Source: Cymbomonas tetramitiformis
Lineage: Eukaryota > Chlorophyta > Pyramimonadophyceae > Pyramimonadales > Pyramimonadaceae
Reading direction: 5' to 3'
Assembly: GCA_001247695.2 (NCBI GenBank)
Contig: LGRX02027918.1
Location: forward strand, 1-64,000
Length of the DNA stretch: 64,000 nucleotides
Positions 30,166-41,205 of the stretch are shown here, one piece after another; positions within the stretch are counted from its first letter, which is position 1; each line of letters begins with the position of its first letter. The position numbers were made by a program, and so were the translations under genes. Under the pieces are notes generated by a model. It was not told where the DNA came from and made no database searches. It saw nothing but the letters and a program-made list of their open reading frames with translations.

Positions 30166-30942
30166 AGGATTCGGGGGACTAGATATACCGTACTGCCCCC
30201 TGTATGACATTCCTCGATGCATGTGACAGATGACTGCATTATTATTCGGCTCGAGACCGCGAGTCATAGCGACAGAGACTGCGAGCCACGTGTTAGAGTA
30301 CTCGAGCATCACCGTAGCCGTACTCGTACAGACTTACACAGCGCACGTAGCATAAGCTACTTAGACTCTCAGACTCTCATATGTGATATCTTTTACAGAC
30401 ATATTATCACCGTTTGAGCCTCATATTTTTGCGTACAACGATAGTATTAAAACACGGATATATAGAATATTCTACCCTATATGTGTTTCAAACTATCTAT
30501 TAGGTTATGTTTGACCACGACGCACCACTGCAATCTCTGATGACACAACAAATTTCAAATTAGCCGTCAAAAGCGCATCGAACTGGCAGTAACAAAAATT
30601 ACTTGAGAATTGCCTTTTCCGCCTGCACTAACTCTCCGCAGGTCGGGCCGGCGTGGATTTTAACTTGCCAAAACCTTTTATGATTGGGAATTAACTTACG
30701 ATTGCCCTCTCGGCTCTTATTTCAACTTCAATGTTAAATCGCGTCCGTTAATTATCACACGCTCTGCCGGAATTTAGGGGACGCCTTGGATTTCGGCTTC
30801 ATTACGAGCATTTACGGCGGAAGCGCTGGCCAATTTTTTAAAAATTAACAAATCTTAGAGAAAAACTACATCTCAACCCCTACGAGAACGACTTGCGCAA
30901 CATCGTCACCTTCACCGCCACCAACGGTCCGGAAGGTCTACC

Positions 30943-32913
30943 ATGTCCTCGTTCACGCCAACTACAACTCCGGGATCCCAACCGCCATCACAAGAGCGTC
31001 AACAACATGCTCAACGACGTTTATTTACTTCACGTCAACCTCTTCCGCCATCTCCAACAAACGAAGAAATCTCCATCACGATCAACGCCCTTCTTCAAGA
31101 CCTCCATGCCGTCACCGCCAACATGGCTGAGCTCTCCACCACCGTCACCTCGCTTGTAGTAGCATTTCAGCGTTCATCTGCCCAATCCGACGAGATCCAC
31201 GAGAATTACGTCACGAAGGAAGAACTCAACGACGTCAACCAACTCAACGAGACCATCTTCAACGACTTAATCAAAGTCCGCGACGAATGCGTTAACGCCA
31301 CCTCACTGACTCGCACTGTTGCGAGTAGAACTACTTCATCTTCGACGCCATCTTCAGTCGTAATTACTTCGGACAAGATGTTCGACACCACCAAGGAATT
31401 GGAAACTATTCCAGAGGTGACGCCATTGCAACATCGAGACGGGCAAGAACTTCCTCCAACCAAGATCAAGCACATCATGGACGACAACACCAGCGCCTTC
31501 AACACCCGCTCCACCACCCCTGACGTCACTCCGCTCCTGAAGCAGTTGAAGACCGCCTACTATGCCCTCACGGACATTCACGAGCGCCAACAACAACGTG
31601 AACTCCAATTGAACTTCCTCACCGCGGGCGGCGACATTGTGTTCAAAAAGTTCTGTCACGCCCTGACCCGTGTGCTCACCGCCACCCGACCTGGCCACGC
31701 CCCAGCACTACTCAATCTTCAACGCCGACTGAAGGACGAGCCCTACGACGGTATCTCCAATGGCCTTCTAGCTCAACTTCTACTTGCGGCCACTTGTGCC
31801 AACACACAGATTGTGTTGTCACAAATTGTGAAGGACTCCCCCCAGGCTCAGGTGGACGGCAGGCTGCTTCTGCTGCACGTGCACTGCCGCCTGATCACCT
31901 ACCCCCCCTCCACGGACCACTCCAACCTCACCAAGGCCAAGGCCCTCCGAATCTCTGAGTCCGAGGACCCCGCCTTGAAGCTGAACACCTTCGCCACCCT
32001 CATCGGCAACCACAGGCAGCTCCACCCCGCCTTCTCTGGACAGCAGGAGCAGGAGGTCCTCATTGACATCTTACGGGCCTCCCAGGACACGGCCGAGCAC
32101 CTCTTCAACATCCCTCTGTACTTCGAGGTCATCCGCACCTACGAGGAGAACAACCGCTTGACCTCCTCTGGCTTCCCCGGTGGTCTTCAGAAGTTCATTG
32201 AGGCCATCGGGAATGTATGGTACACCCAGGGCTCTGCCCACCATTCCCAGCTCCCTGGCTCTTCATCCCGCCCCCGAGCTGCCTCCATGACGGGGGAAGT
32301 CCGTGAGGGGGGACGGGGCTCGGCTGACACAACCAAGCCGAGGGAGAAGCACCCTAATGGCAAGGGCGGCAAGGGGGGCAAGGGTGGCAAGGGTACGCAC
32401 CCTCGGGCCACCACACCACCTCCATCCAGGCCCCGCTCACCACTACGGGGCGGCACCAGATCTACCTTCATTGAGCACGAGAGGGCCCTGTACAAAGCCT
32501 CCAAGCTCAAGCACGCCGGCTCCACCAACAAGGACTCCACCCCCTCTGGCACCTGGGACGGCTTCAAGTTCACCCCTTCCGACCCCAATGACAAGTCCAT
32601 CGGCCACCCCTGCCGCTCCTGCAAGTACAAGTACGGCAAGACCGCCACCCACTCCCTCGGCAGGTTCGGCTGTCCCTGCACGCTGGCTGAGAAGGCCGAC
32701 ATGTGGGTAAAGGCCGGCCCCCCTCCATCTGTGAACCATGTCTCTGCCCCCCGTCCCTCCACACCCGCACCCCCTGCCACCCCCACCGCACCCCCTGCCA
32801 CCCCCACCTCACCCCCACCGAGGTGCATCGCCAGCACCGCATCCGAGCCTGGCGGCTCAGCAAGGAGGTTGCCTGCACTCAGCAGCCACCCCCCCCCCCC
32901 CCAACCGCTCTGA
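30943..32913 (+). CDS. Copia-type retrotransposon Gag region
   Basis: This 656-residue frame begins the polyprotein of a Copia-like element. Residues about 45-110 are coiled-coil-like. Residues about 200-420 form the helical body expected of a capsid. A glycine/lysine-rich basic stretch (KGGKGGKGGKG) and a cysteine/histidine segment, CRSCKYKYGKTATHSLGRF followed by CPC (about 548-572), lie where a nucleic-acid-binding knuckle would be; it is not a standard CCHC. The frame stops at 32913 just after a C14 run (32889-32902), and coding continues in the +1 frame. The simplest reading is a homopolymer error or slippage, so Gag and the following region were one frame. The 5' LTR and primer site were not found upstream. 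Confidence 0.7.
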   Translation: MSSFTPTTTPGSQPPSQERQQHAQRRLFTSRQPLPPSPTNEEISITINALLQDLHAVTANMAELSTTVTSLVVAFQRSSAQSDEIHENYVTKEELNDVNQLNETIFNDLIKVRDECVNATSLTRTVASRTTSSSTPSSVVITSDKMFDTTKELETIPEVTPLQHRDGQELPPTKIKHIMDDNTSAFNTRSTTPDVTPLLKQLKTAYYALTDIHERQQQRELQLNFLTAGGDIVFKKFCHALTRVLTATRPGHAPALLNLQRRLKDEPYDGISNGLLAQLLLAATCANTQIVLSQIVKDSPQAQVDGRLLLLHVHCRLITYPPSTDHSNLTKAKALRISESEDPALKLNTFATLIGNHRQLHPAFSGQQEQEVLIDILRASQDTAEHLFNIPLYFEVIRTYEENNRLTSSGFPGGLQKFIEAIGNVWYTQGSAHHSQLPGSSSRPRAASMTGEVREGGRGSADTTKPREKHPNGKGGKGGKGGKGTHPRATTPPPSRPRSPLRGGTRSTFIEHERALYKASKLKHAGSTNKDSTPSGTWDGFKFTPSDPNDKSIGHPCRSCKYKYGKTATHSLGRFGCPCTLAEKADMWVKAGPPPSVNHVSAPRPSTPAPPATPTAPPATPTSPPPRCIASTASEPGGSARRLPALSSHPPPPQPL

Positions 32914-34623
32914 GTTTCACCATCCAGCTAAGGCAGTCAGCTTCCAGGCAGACCAGGAGGATGATGAGACTGAGTGGCCCGCCCTCACCAGTAAGCCCTG
33001 GATCCCTCAGTTCTCTGGCCCCTCACCTCACCCAACCCCCTCGGCTTCGGCCAACCACTTCTCCCCCAATCCCTTCAGCTCCCTCTCCCCCTCCGCCTCT
33101 CCACCCGACACCCAGTTCTCCTTCCCCCAGCTGGAGCCCCCCGCCCTCTTTGCCTTCAGGTACTTTGACACCGTCACGGCTACTGACTTGAGGGAGGACC
33201 CGGACCACGAGGACCCGGCTTGGGAGAAGACAAAGCGGCAGAGGAAGCGGGACAAGGAGAAGCAGAAGAAGGCCAGGCAGCAGCAGCAGAAGCTTGAGCG
33301 GCAGCACCAGGTAGCTGAGTCACTGGCTTCGGCCAACAGCACCGCCACCGCCCCAGTCCAGACAGACATCACCGTGGACTGCAACACCCAGTGCCCTGTG
33401 CCCTACCTGACTGACCTCCTGACCGGCAGCACCTCAGTGGCCTCCACCATCTCCGAGGACACTCTGGACACTGCCACCACCCCTCCCACCTCCACCACTC
33501 CCCTCCCACCACCATCACCACCCCCCGACTGCCACCAGCCTGAGCCTCGGGCCATTGGTATCCCCCCAGCCACCACAATTGCACCTGACACTGCATGCAT
33601 CCATATTGCAGTGCCTGGGATGGGGATGCATTGGGAGGGCACGCATACAGACCCGGTTCACACTGCTGCCGTACACACCGCCACACCACAGCCTGGCTGT
33701 AACACTCCCTCGGTCACACGCACCCTAGTGGCCATTGCCATGCACTGGTTCTCTTTCACGGTTGCTGTGCTCCTCACGCTTTTGCACATAACACTGACAT
33801 ACACATTCTATATGTCACCTCGGCCGGCTATCACCATCTCACAGCCGGCCTATGCCAGTGCCACGGCACCGGCCAATGCCTCACCTCAGCCAGCCTCCGG
33901 TGGTGCCACGGCACCGGCTACTGCCTCCACACAGCCAGCCTCCGGTGGTGCCACGGCACCGGCTACTGCTACTGCCCCACCTCAGCCGGCCCTCGGTGGT
34001 GCCACGGCACCGGCTACTGCCTCACCTCAGCCGACCTCCGGTGGTGCCACGGCACCGGCTACTGCCTCACCTCAGCCGGCCTCCGCCAGTGCTACGGCAC
34101 CGGCCAACCACACACCACATTTGCCCTCCGGTGGTGTCACCGCAGCTCCCACCACACTCTGTGAGCCAGCAGCTGCCTCCACACCGCCCCTGGGACACAG
34201 TGCCGATGAGGCGCTTGTGGGCACGCCCACCGATCACACCGTCTGTACTGACGGTGCAACCACCGCTGACACCCCTACATCTCTCAGCACAGCTCTCGGG
34301 GCCGACACTACAGTGGCCTCCGAGCAACCGCCTACACTCGGTGCCCCTGACAGCTCCCTAGCCCCCTTGGAGTGTACATACCCCGGGCTTGAGAGTATTG
34401 GCCTGTGGGCCGATGTCTCCGACTCAGGCTCCGAGTCAGACACCGAGGGCTATCCGCCCCAACACACACCTCCTCCTCCTCCTCCTCCTCCTCCAGTATC
34501 CGACACTGACGGTACGGTGCCTGCTCAGCCCACTGCCGATAGGGCAACTACACGGGCTACAGCGGGCACCCTGCCTGCATTGGTGGACACTGACCGGCTG
34601 GCTGCTAACTCAGACACACACAT
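32903..34623 (+). CDS. Copia polyprotein linker: proline-rich, transmembrane and mucin-like repeat region
   Basis: This continues Gag in the +1 frame after the C14 run. In order: the acidic segment QEDDETEWPALTSKPW, a highly charged KRQRKRDKEKQKKARQQQQK helix, a proline/threonine-rich stretch, a 25-residue hydrophobic segment (33722-33812, LVAIAMHWFSFTVAVLLTLL onward) that looks like a membrane span, then about six 45-bp repeats encoding GGATAPATAS-type units (33840-34110). The last part has an acidic DVSDSGSESDTEG and a proline run. The frame is interrupted at 34623 by a hAT element and resumes in phase at 37510. Such a membrane plus mucin-like insert between Gag and protease is unusual; an envelope-like role is speculation. 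It ends in the ACACACAT duplication. Confidence 0.6.
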
Positions 34624-35159
34624 CAGTGTCGACAACGGAGCCAACGGAGCCACCTCGGAGCCTGGTGTCCACCGGCTCCTGCGGAGCCGGACCCTCATAT
34701 TCGACGGCTCCTACGGAGCCGGGATGGGACGGAGCGTGGTGCTTGGCAGCTCCTCCGGAGCCGGAGCCTCATTTTTTTCGGCTCCTGCGGAGCCGGAGCT
34801 TGGCGAACCCTCACTTTTTCGCGCTCCTACGGAGCCGGAGCCTAAAGCTTTCAAGCTCCGCCGGATTGCGCGGAACGATCGGATCCTACCGTGTTTTTGT
34901 GCATGTTTTAGAATGGCACCAAGCGCGCCAAGAAGCGCGTCGCTCGGACCGGGTTTAGACTCCTCGCCAGTGGATTCGGCATAGTCGAAAATGATTTACA
35001 ACGATGTCACCTGAGTGCGGGGAGCCGGTCCGTGCACCGCGCCTTAGCACCGCTTCGGAGCACACCACCGCCGGGCGGATTGATAAATATCTAATCCTCT
35101 AAAATAACAGCCCAAATTACGCATAAATTTCCTGGAGTTTTAAAGGGGTTATGCCTGAT

Positions 35160-35838
35160 ACGTTTGATAGCTTGAAATGACGGCATTGAACTCCTCTACA
35201 CGTGGCACGAAATTACGGGACGAATGGATAAGCGAGGCGTATGTTATGGTCCGATCAGTAAACCCTATCATTATAACGACACATGTCGCACGTTTCCCTG
35301 AAAATTCCGATTCCACCGAATACTGACCGCATGCCTACGTTCGATAGCTTGAAATGACGGCATTGAACTCCTCTACACGTGGCACGAAATTACGGGACGA
35401 ATGGATAAGCGAGGCGTATGTTATGGTCCGATCAGTAAACCCTATCATTATAACGACACATGTCGCACGTTTCCCTGAAAATTCCGATTGCACCGAATAC
35501 TGACCGCATGCCTACGTTCGATAGCTTGAAATGACGGCATTGAACTCCTCTGCACGTGGCACGAAATTACGGGACGAATGGATAAGCGAGGCGTATGTTA
35601 TGGTCCGATCAGTAAACCCTATCATTATAACGACACATGTCGCACGTTTCCCTGAAAATTCCGATTCCACCGAATACTGACCGCATGCCTACGTTCGATA
35701 GCTTGAAATGACGGCATTGAACTCCTCTACACGTGACACGAAATTACGGGACGAATGAATAAGCGAGGCGTATGTTATGGTCCGATCAGTAAACCCTATC
35801 ATTATAACAACACATGTCGCACGTTTCCCTGAAAATTC
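35160..35838. repeat. 177-bp satellite, about 3.8 copies, inside the hAT element
   Basis: GATAGCTTGAAATGACGG starts at 35166, 35343, 35520 and 35697, a constant 177-bp period. Units are almost identical (a few point differences, the last truncated at CTGAAAATTC). No coding sense is seen. Confidence 0.9.
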
Positions 35839-36109
35839 TAACTAGGCACAGATTCTAACATGTAATTTCAATGAGTAATTCGAAAGGTATGCATTTATCA
35901 ATGAAACACTGGCACGGTTTCTATACCGATTTCATCATACATATTTCAAGTGTTCACATAAAAGTGTGATTAGATAATGTTTTTCACTATGCAAGAAAAC
36001 ATTATGTTGTGGACTGCTCGCTACCGTGACTGATTCCTAGCGGCACATTACTCCTCATCACTCAAGTCTGATAGATCTTCTTCCCCATTACCTGTGCTGC
36101 CGTGCTCTT

Positions 36110-36830
36110 TCACGTATGCCTCAACAATAGCAGCAACAGTGGGCCGCAAGAAGTACAGTAACAGTTGCTTCGGATAAACATGTAAATTGACATCGTCTTT
36201 GCTGACAAGGAACCAGCATGATAATCTGCCAACAAAGTCCCCGCTGCACTAAACACACTTTCAACATTTGCTGAAGCAGCCTTCTTACAACCTGCATCTC
36301 CACGAAATACGGCGGTGTGAATAGGGAGATCACACGCCACGTCATTGTAAAAGGCCACTTGATCAAAGAGACCTGTTCGCTTCTGGCATACATACTTCCC
36401 ACTTGTGACCGCAGCTCTACACTTCAAAGTGAACGTCTCCTTTTCAAGCCGGATCTTTTCTGCCAAAGTGGTTCACACACTTGATCATCTTCCCCCGATC
36501 TTTCCCCTTGACAACCAAATGTTCACCGGATCCCTTAAAGTCAAAAAAACGTGTACACGAACGCAGTATTAGCTTCCCCTCGCGCGGTGTTGCCACCATT
36601 GGCAGGGGCCACCGAGAGCTGGGTCGTATTCGGGATGAACTGCAACTCCTCGTCGCGACAATTCTTGTAGGTGTCGTGACGAAACCTATTCCACTGATCG
36701 AGGCGCATCCAGTACCCTTCGTGGTTTGGCTCGTCCAAAACATCATATGAAACCTATGACACGCACCGAGAATACGAATGCGATTAGGTAGTATGTTCTC
36801 AAGGTATGTTAAGTACACTAATAACCGCAC
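36110..36830 (-). pseudogene. hAT transposase C-terminal remnant
   Basis: The minus-strand frame 36466-36110 contains SANVESVFSAAGTLLADYHA followed by LSAKTMSIYMFIRSN. This matches the hAT dimerisation domain pattern (s..ER.FS.aG.......L......l.flr.N) with the usual ER replaced by ES. Short frames upstream (36830-36444) look like degenerate or spliced earlier segments, such as one with DEPNHEGYWMRLDQWNRF. The BED zinc finger and most of the catalytic core are missing, so the copy is probably non-autonomous. A further frame at 37124-36858 may be an N-terminal exon but has no recognisable motif. Confidence 0.6.
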
Positions 36831-37509
36831 CGCTACTTACGAGCGTAGGCGGCTTGCTTATAGTATTAAAGCTGGATAATTATACCTGGAACCGTATCCC
36901 CTCGGTCTTGGCGCATGAGCGTCCAGTTCCGAACTGGCGAACTTCTTGATACTCCACCGCAGTCGCCGAGAACGTCTTGGCTCTCTCGCTCGGTGACATG
37001 GACGTGAACCACGACCCGGTATGCTCACCACGACAGCCATATCGACTTGTTCAGGACCTGGGTATTTTTTGATGATCTCGCAAGGGAGTGAGGTCTGAAC
37101 AGCTGCAGGCCTTGGAGGGGCCATGGTGAGATGGTGGGCGGACCGACTGCGCCATTCAAAGCTAACTCAGGATTTTTGTCTACCCCGTAAAATGTTGTTA
37201 GATCCGCCCGGATTCGGAGCCGGAGCGTGACAAAATATGAATCCGCGGAGCGCAGATCGCATCGGAGCCTAAAGTTTCACGGCTCCGCGGGCTCGGAGGC
37301 TGATTATATTTTGCACCGTCGGAGCCAGATCAGCACGGAGCTTGAACTCGGTTGGCTCCTACGGAGCCAGAGCCTGACTTTTCAACGCCCCGTCGGAGAC
37401 GGAGCAATGCGAATCCTCGATCTCGCGGGCTCCTACGGAGCCGGAGCCTGGTAAAATCGGTGCTCCGTACAACGGAGACGGAGCTGCTCCGGATCCGTTG
37501 TCGGCACTG

Positions 37510-37875
37510 ACACACATGCAGCCCCCGGTCCCGTCCACAGTGCAGGCCTGTGCCGTCACACCGGATTTCCACTTCCCTCCTATCCCTGAATCTCAGGAGG
37601 ACACCTCGGAGACCACTACTAAGTGGAAGCAGTTCATGGCAGACACCTCGATCCGCACTGACACACCTCGGCCACGGCCAAATAGCTCACACTCCCCAGA
37701 GCACTCTCAGTGGGATTTCTCAGTTATGCCATCTCCCTCCTTCCAGCAGCTTAATCAGTTCCTGGAGAACTACAGCCGGACACACCCCTCATATTGCACC
37801 GGAGACTCTGAGGATGATTGGGCCCAGTTTGAGGTCATTGATGACCACCATTTGGGCCCCTGGGATCAGTATTGA
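37510..37875 (+). CDS. Copia polyprotein, segment downstream of the hAT insertion
   Basis: This resumes the frame interrupted at 34623 and runs about 120 residues (…FHFPPIPESQED… ending GPWDQY) to an in-frame TGA at 37873-37875. The next ORF (protease-integrase) follows in the same frame without other disruption, so the TGA is either a nonsense mutation or a readthrough stop separating Gag-linker from Pol. No domain is recognised; the sequence is acidic and serine/proline-rich. Confidence 0.65.
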   Translation, partial: THMQPPVPSTVQACAVTPDFHFPPIPESQEDTSETTTKWKQFMADTSIRTDTPRPRPNSSHSPEHSQWDFSVMPSPSFQQLNQFLENYSRTHPSYCTGDSEDDWAQFEVIDDHHLGPWDQY

Positions 37876-40623
37876 GGTCTACGACCCTGCGGTTGCAGCG
37901 CCGTGGGGAGAGACCTCAGCTGCACCGACAGTGCCCCGCACTGTCCCCACGGCACACCGGTCTTCCTCCCCCTGCTTGGGAAAGGCCGCCGTGCCTCCAA
38001 CACGCACGGACACCTCCTTGTAGATTCAGGAGCCTCACATCTCCTCCTGAACAACAGGGAGCTCTTCACTGAGTTGTCCCCGTGCACCTCCAGCATGACC
38101 ACAGCCTCGGATCAGCATTACAAGCCTCACAGTGTCGGCACAGCCTCCATTGATTTCCAGTACACCGACGGCACTTGGATCACACTCCCCTTTCTCCAAG
38201 CCTTCTATGATCCAAATGCCCCAAACCTCCTCTCAGTCCGCCAGATGCTCAGACACGGGGCCCGCTCCCCTGACTTCATCGACCTCACATGGCACCACGG
38301 TGCTTCTCTCTTTGACCTCTATGACACTGGCAGAGACTATGTTGTACACCCCAGCAGCTGGCGAGCCACCCCATCTGCCCACTCCATAGCACAGAGGAGA
38401 CCCCTCCTGCAGCCTGCCCCTTCGGAGCTTGCAGAGAAGGGCACAGTCGACTGGATGGTTGCTAGGTCCGCCTACAGAGAGTTTGCTCAGCACAGTCCAC
38501 ATGGCTATTGTGACACAGACCTCTACACGGACGGCATCCCCTACCCACGGGGTAACACACAGTGCCAGCACTACTACTCCCTCGAGGACCCTGCTGAGGA
38601 TCATGTCTGGTGCGGGCGCTCTTTCTGGGCCAACCCGCCCTTCATCAACTCCATCATCCAAAGGATGTTGATGAAGATGCTAGAGGACTTCTGGTTAGAC
38701 CCTAATAACACCTCATACACGGTGTGTCTTCGGAAGTCACCATCTGCAGCCTGGTGGCCACTCACCTATCACTTTCAGGAGATAGCCACCATCCCAGCAG
38801 GCACACCCGGCTTCTTCTCCCGCCCTCGAGCTGGTACCTACTCCCCCCAGGACCTCACAGATGCAGGAGAGGAGGGCGGTGCTGACCGTGTCTTCATCCA
38901 GGGGGCCCCGTTCGACACCATCATCCTTTTCAAGGATGCCACCACAGTCCCCAGGATTGACCCTCATCAGTACCTCCATGCCTGTCTGGGCCACTACTCA
39001 CACCAGTACATTGCTCACCTCTTCTCACAGGGGCTTCAGTTTGCAGTGCCCAGACGACACCTCTCCATGAAGACACTCAGGACTATCCTGTCAGGCTACG
39101 GGTGTGCTCATTGCAACACCTGGAATGCCAAGCGCCCAGGACCCTTTAATGTATTTGACAGAGCCAACCGCAGACCACCTCCGGCTTTGCCAGCCAACCA
39201 CCGGCCTGTCAAATGGGAACAGTCCAAGCCATTTCAGCACATATTTGCTGACATTTGGGGCCCATGCAAACCCCCTGGCTACGACGAGTCAGTCTTCATC
39301 AGTGCCTTTAAGTGCCCCGTCACTAAAAAGGCCTTCGGATATGCCTCACCTTCTAAGGGAGGCCAACACTTCCACCTCCAGATTGTCCTTGATGACATTC
39401 AGTCCCACGGCTTCACACCAGAGACCATCACATTCCACACAGACTGTGCCACAGAGTACACATCGGAGGAGATGAAGACACTCCTCCGACAGTACCGCAT
39501 GCGTCATGAGACCGGTCCGCCATACATGCACGAGTTCCAGGCTCAGATTGAGGTGCTCTGGAGAGACATGCAGAAGATCATGAACAGCGCTATGCGCACA
39601 TATGATGCCCCGCTGTACACATGGCCTCTTGCTGCACTCCATGCCATTAACACAGTCCTCAATGTTATGCCTAACAGGCACATTGGAATGGACACGCCTC
39701 ACCTCAGATACACCGGCCGTCACTTCGATTACACCGAGCTCCGGCCCTTCTGGTCCGAGTGCAATGTCTGGCAGGACCCCGCACAGCGCTCTAAGGCAGG
39801 AGCTAAAGCTGACACTTCGGCTAAGCTACTACAGCCTAAGAGCAAGCCCTACCGCTATGTCGGGAATCTCACACCTGGCAACTATCTATGCCTTGACACA
39901 GTGAAAGGAAAACTCAAGGCTCTCTCTAGGCCTACGTTTGTCACTGACCCTGCTCTCATGGCTAAGACACTTGCCAACACACACAACACTCTGGTTGATC
40001 CCGCCTCCACAGCTATCTTCACAAAGAAGCTGTACCCCATCCGACGCCCCACGGCCCTCTCCTCCCCCGACATCCTCGAGCTTGCATGCAGCACCCACGA
40101 GTCAGAGACCTTTGCCTATGTCAAGGTCCAGTGTGCTAAACTCAGACATCCAGTCTGGGTAAAGCTCATCATACACTATCTCCAGCTGGCCAAAAGCCAC
40201 TATGCCACTCTCATCAGCTTTCTCAAGCACAGACACAAACATGGGGCACCTAATGTCTTTTACCCGTGTTTTGCTATGTGCTCGGCTAAGCCAGCTGACC
40301 GACAGAAGTATCACCCTGCAGTCATCGTGTCTGTAGACCATAAGCCTCAGGTCCAGCACAGATACCAGGTGTACTTCGACTCTGCTGACTCACACTCCAC
40401 CCAGTATGCAGACACCGATGCTGTCATCATCTCCCCAGACCAGAAGGCCATGCTCCTTGCCCTCAGGGATGCAGACTCGGACCCCGCAGACTTCCCGAGT
40501 GATGCCTTCATGGACGAGCCAGACCCTGCCACATACAGACAGGCTCGGCTCAGCCCTAATTGGAGACAGTGGCACAAAGCCATTGAATTCCCCGTGGGAC
40601 CGCGGGGGACGGCTTACCCATAA
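37876..40623 (+). CDS. Copia-type Pol: protease, methyltransferase-like, integrase, truncated RT
   Basis: Numbered from the ATG at 37903. The aspartic protease motif LLVDSGASH is at 38-46. Residues 190-290 form an inserted domain with FWANPPF (241-247) and AAWWPL (282-287), resembling the methyltransferase-like domain of DIRS/PAT elements. The integrase zinc-binding part has HACLGHYSHQY (359-369) and CAHC (401-404). The rve core has D450 (FADIWGP), D514 (FHTDCATEY) and E550 (QIEVLW), spacing DD35E. The order protease-integrase-RT is diagnostic of Copia. The RT start (NWRQWHKAIE) is reached at about 40590, then the frame enters unrelated sequence and ends at 40623. RT and RNase H are lost, so the copy is defective. 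Confidence 0.85.
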   Translation, partial: GLRPCGCSAVGRDLSCTDSAPHCPHGTPVFLPLLGKGRRASNTHGHLLVDSGASHLLLNNRELFTELSPCTSSMTTASDQHYKPHSVGTASIDFQYTDGTWITLPFLQAFYDPNAPNLLSVRQMLRHGARSPDFIDLTWHHGASLFDLYDTGRDYVVHPSSWRATPSAHSIAQRRPLLQPAPSELAEKGTVDWMVARSAYREFAQHSPHGYCDTDLYTDGIPYPRGNTQCQHYYSLEDPAEDHVWCGRSFWANPPFINSIIQRMLMKMLEDFWLDPNNTSYTVCLRKSPSAAWWPLTYHFQEIATIPAGTPGFFSRPRAGTYSPQDLTDAGEEGGADRVFIQGAPFDTIILFKDATTVPRIDPHQYLHACLGHYSHQYIAHLFSQGLQFAVPRRHLSMKTLRTILSGYGCAHCNTWNAKRPGPFNVFDRANRRPPPALPANHRPVKWEQSKPFQHIFADIWGPCKPPGYDESVFISAFKCPVTKKAFGYASPSKGGQHFHLQIVLDDIQSHGFTPETITFHTDCATEYTSEEMKTLLRQYRMRHETGPPYMHEFQAQIEVLWRDMQKIMNSAMRTYDAPLYTWPLAALHAINTVLNVMPNRHIGMDTPHLRYTGRHFDYTELRPFWSECNVWQDPAQRSKAGAKADTSAKLLQPKSKPYRYVGNLTPGNYLCLDTVKGKLKALSRPTFVTDPALMAKTLANTHNTLVDPASTAIFTKKLYPIRRPTALSSPDILELACSTHESETFAYVKVQCAKLRHPVWVKLIIHYLQLAKSHYATLISFLKHRHKHGAPNVFYPCFAMCSAKPADRQKYHPAVIVSVDHKPQVQHRYQVYFDSADSHSTQYADTDAVIISPDQKAMLLALRDADSDPADFPSDAFMDEPDPATYRQARLSPNWRQWHKAIEFPVGPRGTAYP

Positions 40624-41205
40624 TCCTAAGAACCCGATCAGTCGAGGACTGCTTAGGATCCCACATAGCCTAGCCACCACTTGCAAGCCTGTTCCTCATA
40701 GTAGAATGCTGGCTAAGCCCCCGTCTGCTTAAAGTTCCTGCACCGCATAAGAACAATAACCCTGTGCCACTGCGGAGCGGGTAATTGTATAGCCCTGCCG
40801 TCAGCTTCAGGTTGGGGCCGCAACACATTTTTGCCGACCGAGTTCCTTGCTTTGCAAAAGTGTGCAGTATAGAATAGGATAACTTAATAGTGGCAATAGG
40901 CTGAGAGGGCACGGCGCCCTGTAATAGCCCACTCATTTTTATAATTGAGTCTCTTTTCTTGGCTCTTAGTCCAAATGCTCTTGGTAAAAAATCATGAAGT
41001 AAGGGTACCATTTTAAGCACATTTTTGAATGTGTGAAAATAAGCAACCAAGATTTGCATAGGGTGCCTGACTTTGCTGCATTCAAACGCGATATGTATAG
41101 CAATTTCTGACTTAACCACGCCCACCCAACCAATATATAGGTGCCAAATAGTCATGATTTCATGGGATACGACCTCTAGAGGCCATCTGACGGCCCAAAA
41201 AAATC
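40594..41205. other. Unassigned sequence between the Copia truncation and Gypsy remnant
   Basis: No LTR, gene or repeat could be recognised. GGATCCCACATAGCCTAGCC and an AT-rich 40840-41160 stretch are present. The Copia 3' end and the Gypsy 5' end are both missing, so a deletion or recombination joint probably lies here. Confidence 0.35.

Larger units (their letters stand above)
34624..37509. mobile_element. 2886-bp hAT element inserted in the Copia polyprotein
   Basis: The left end CAGTGTCGACAACGGAGCC and the reverse-complemented right end CAGTGCCGACAACGGATCC are TIRs of hAT type (CAGTG start). A perfect 8-bp duplication ACACACAT flanks it at 34616-34623 and 37510-37517. Removing the element plus one duplication (2894 bp) restores the Copia frame exactly. 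Both subterminal regions are packed with GGCTCCTACGGAGCCGGAGC palindromes (34640-34850, 37203-37500), typical transposase binding sites. The interior holds a 177-bp satellite and a hAT transposase C-terminus on the minus strand. Confidence 0.9.

Noticed and set aside
32187..34443. Long minus-strand ORFs opposite the Copia Gag/linker region
   Set aside because: Shadow frames of GC-rich, proline/alanine-coding sequence; the plus strand carries the domain evidence.
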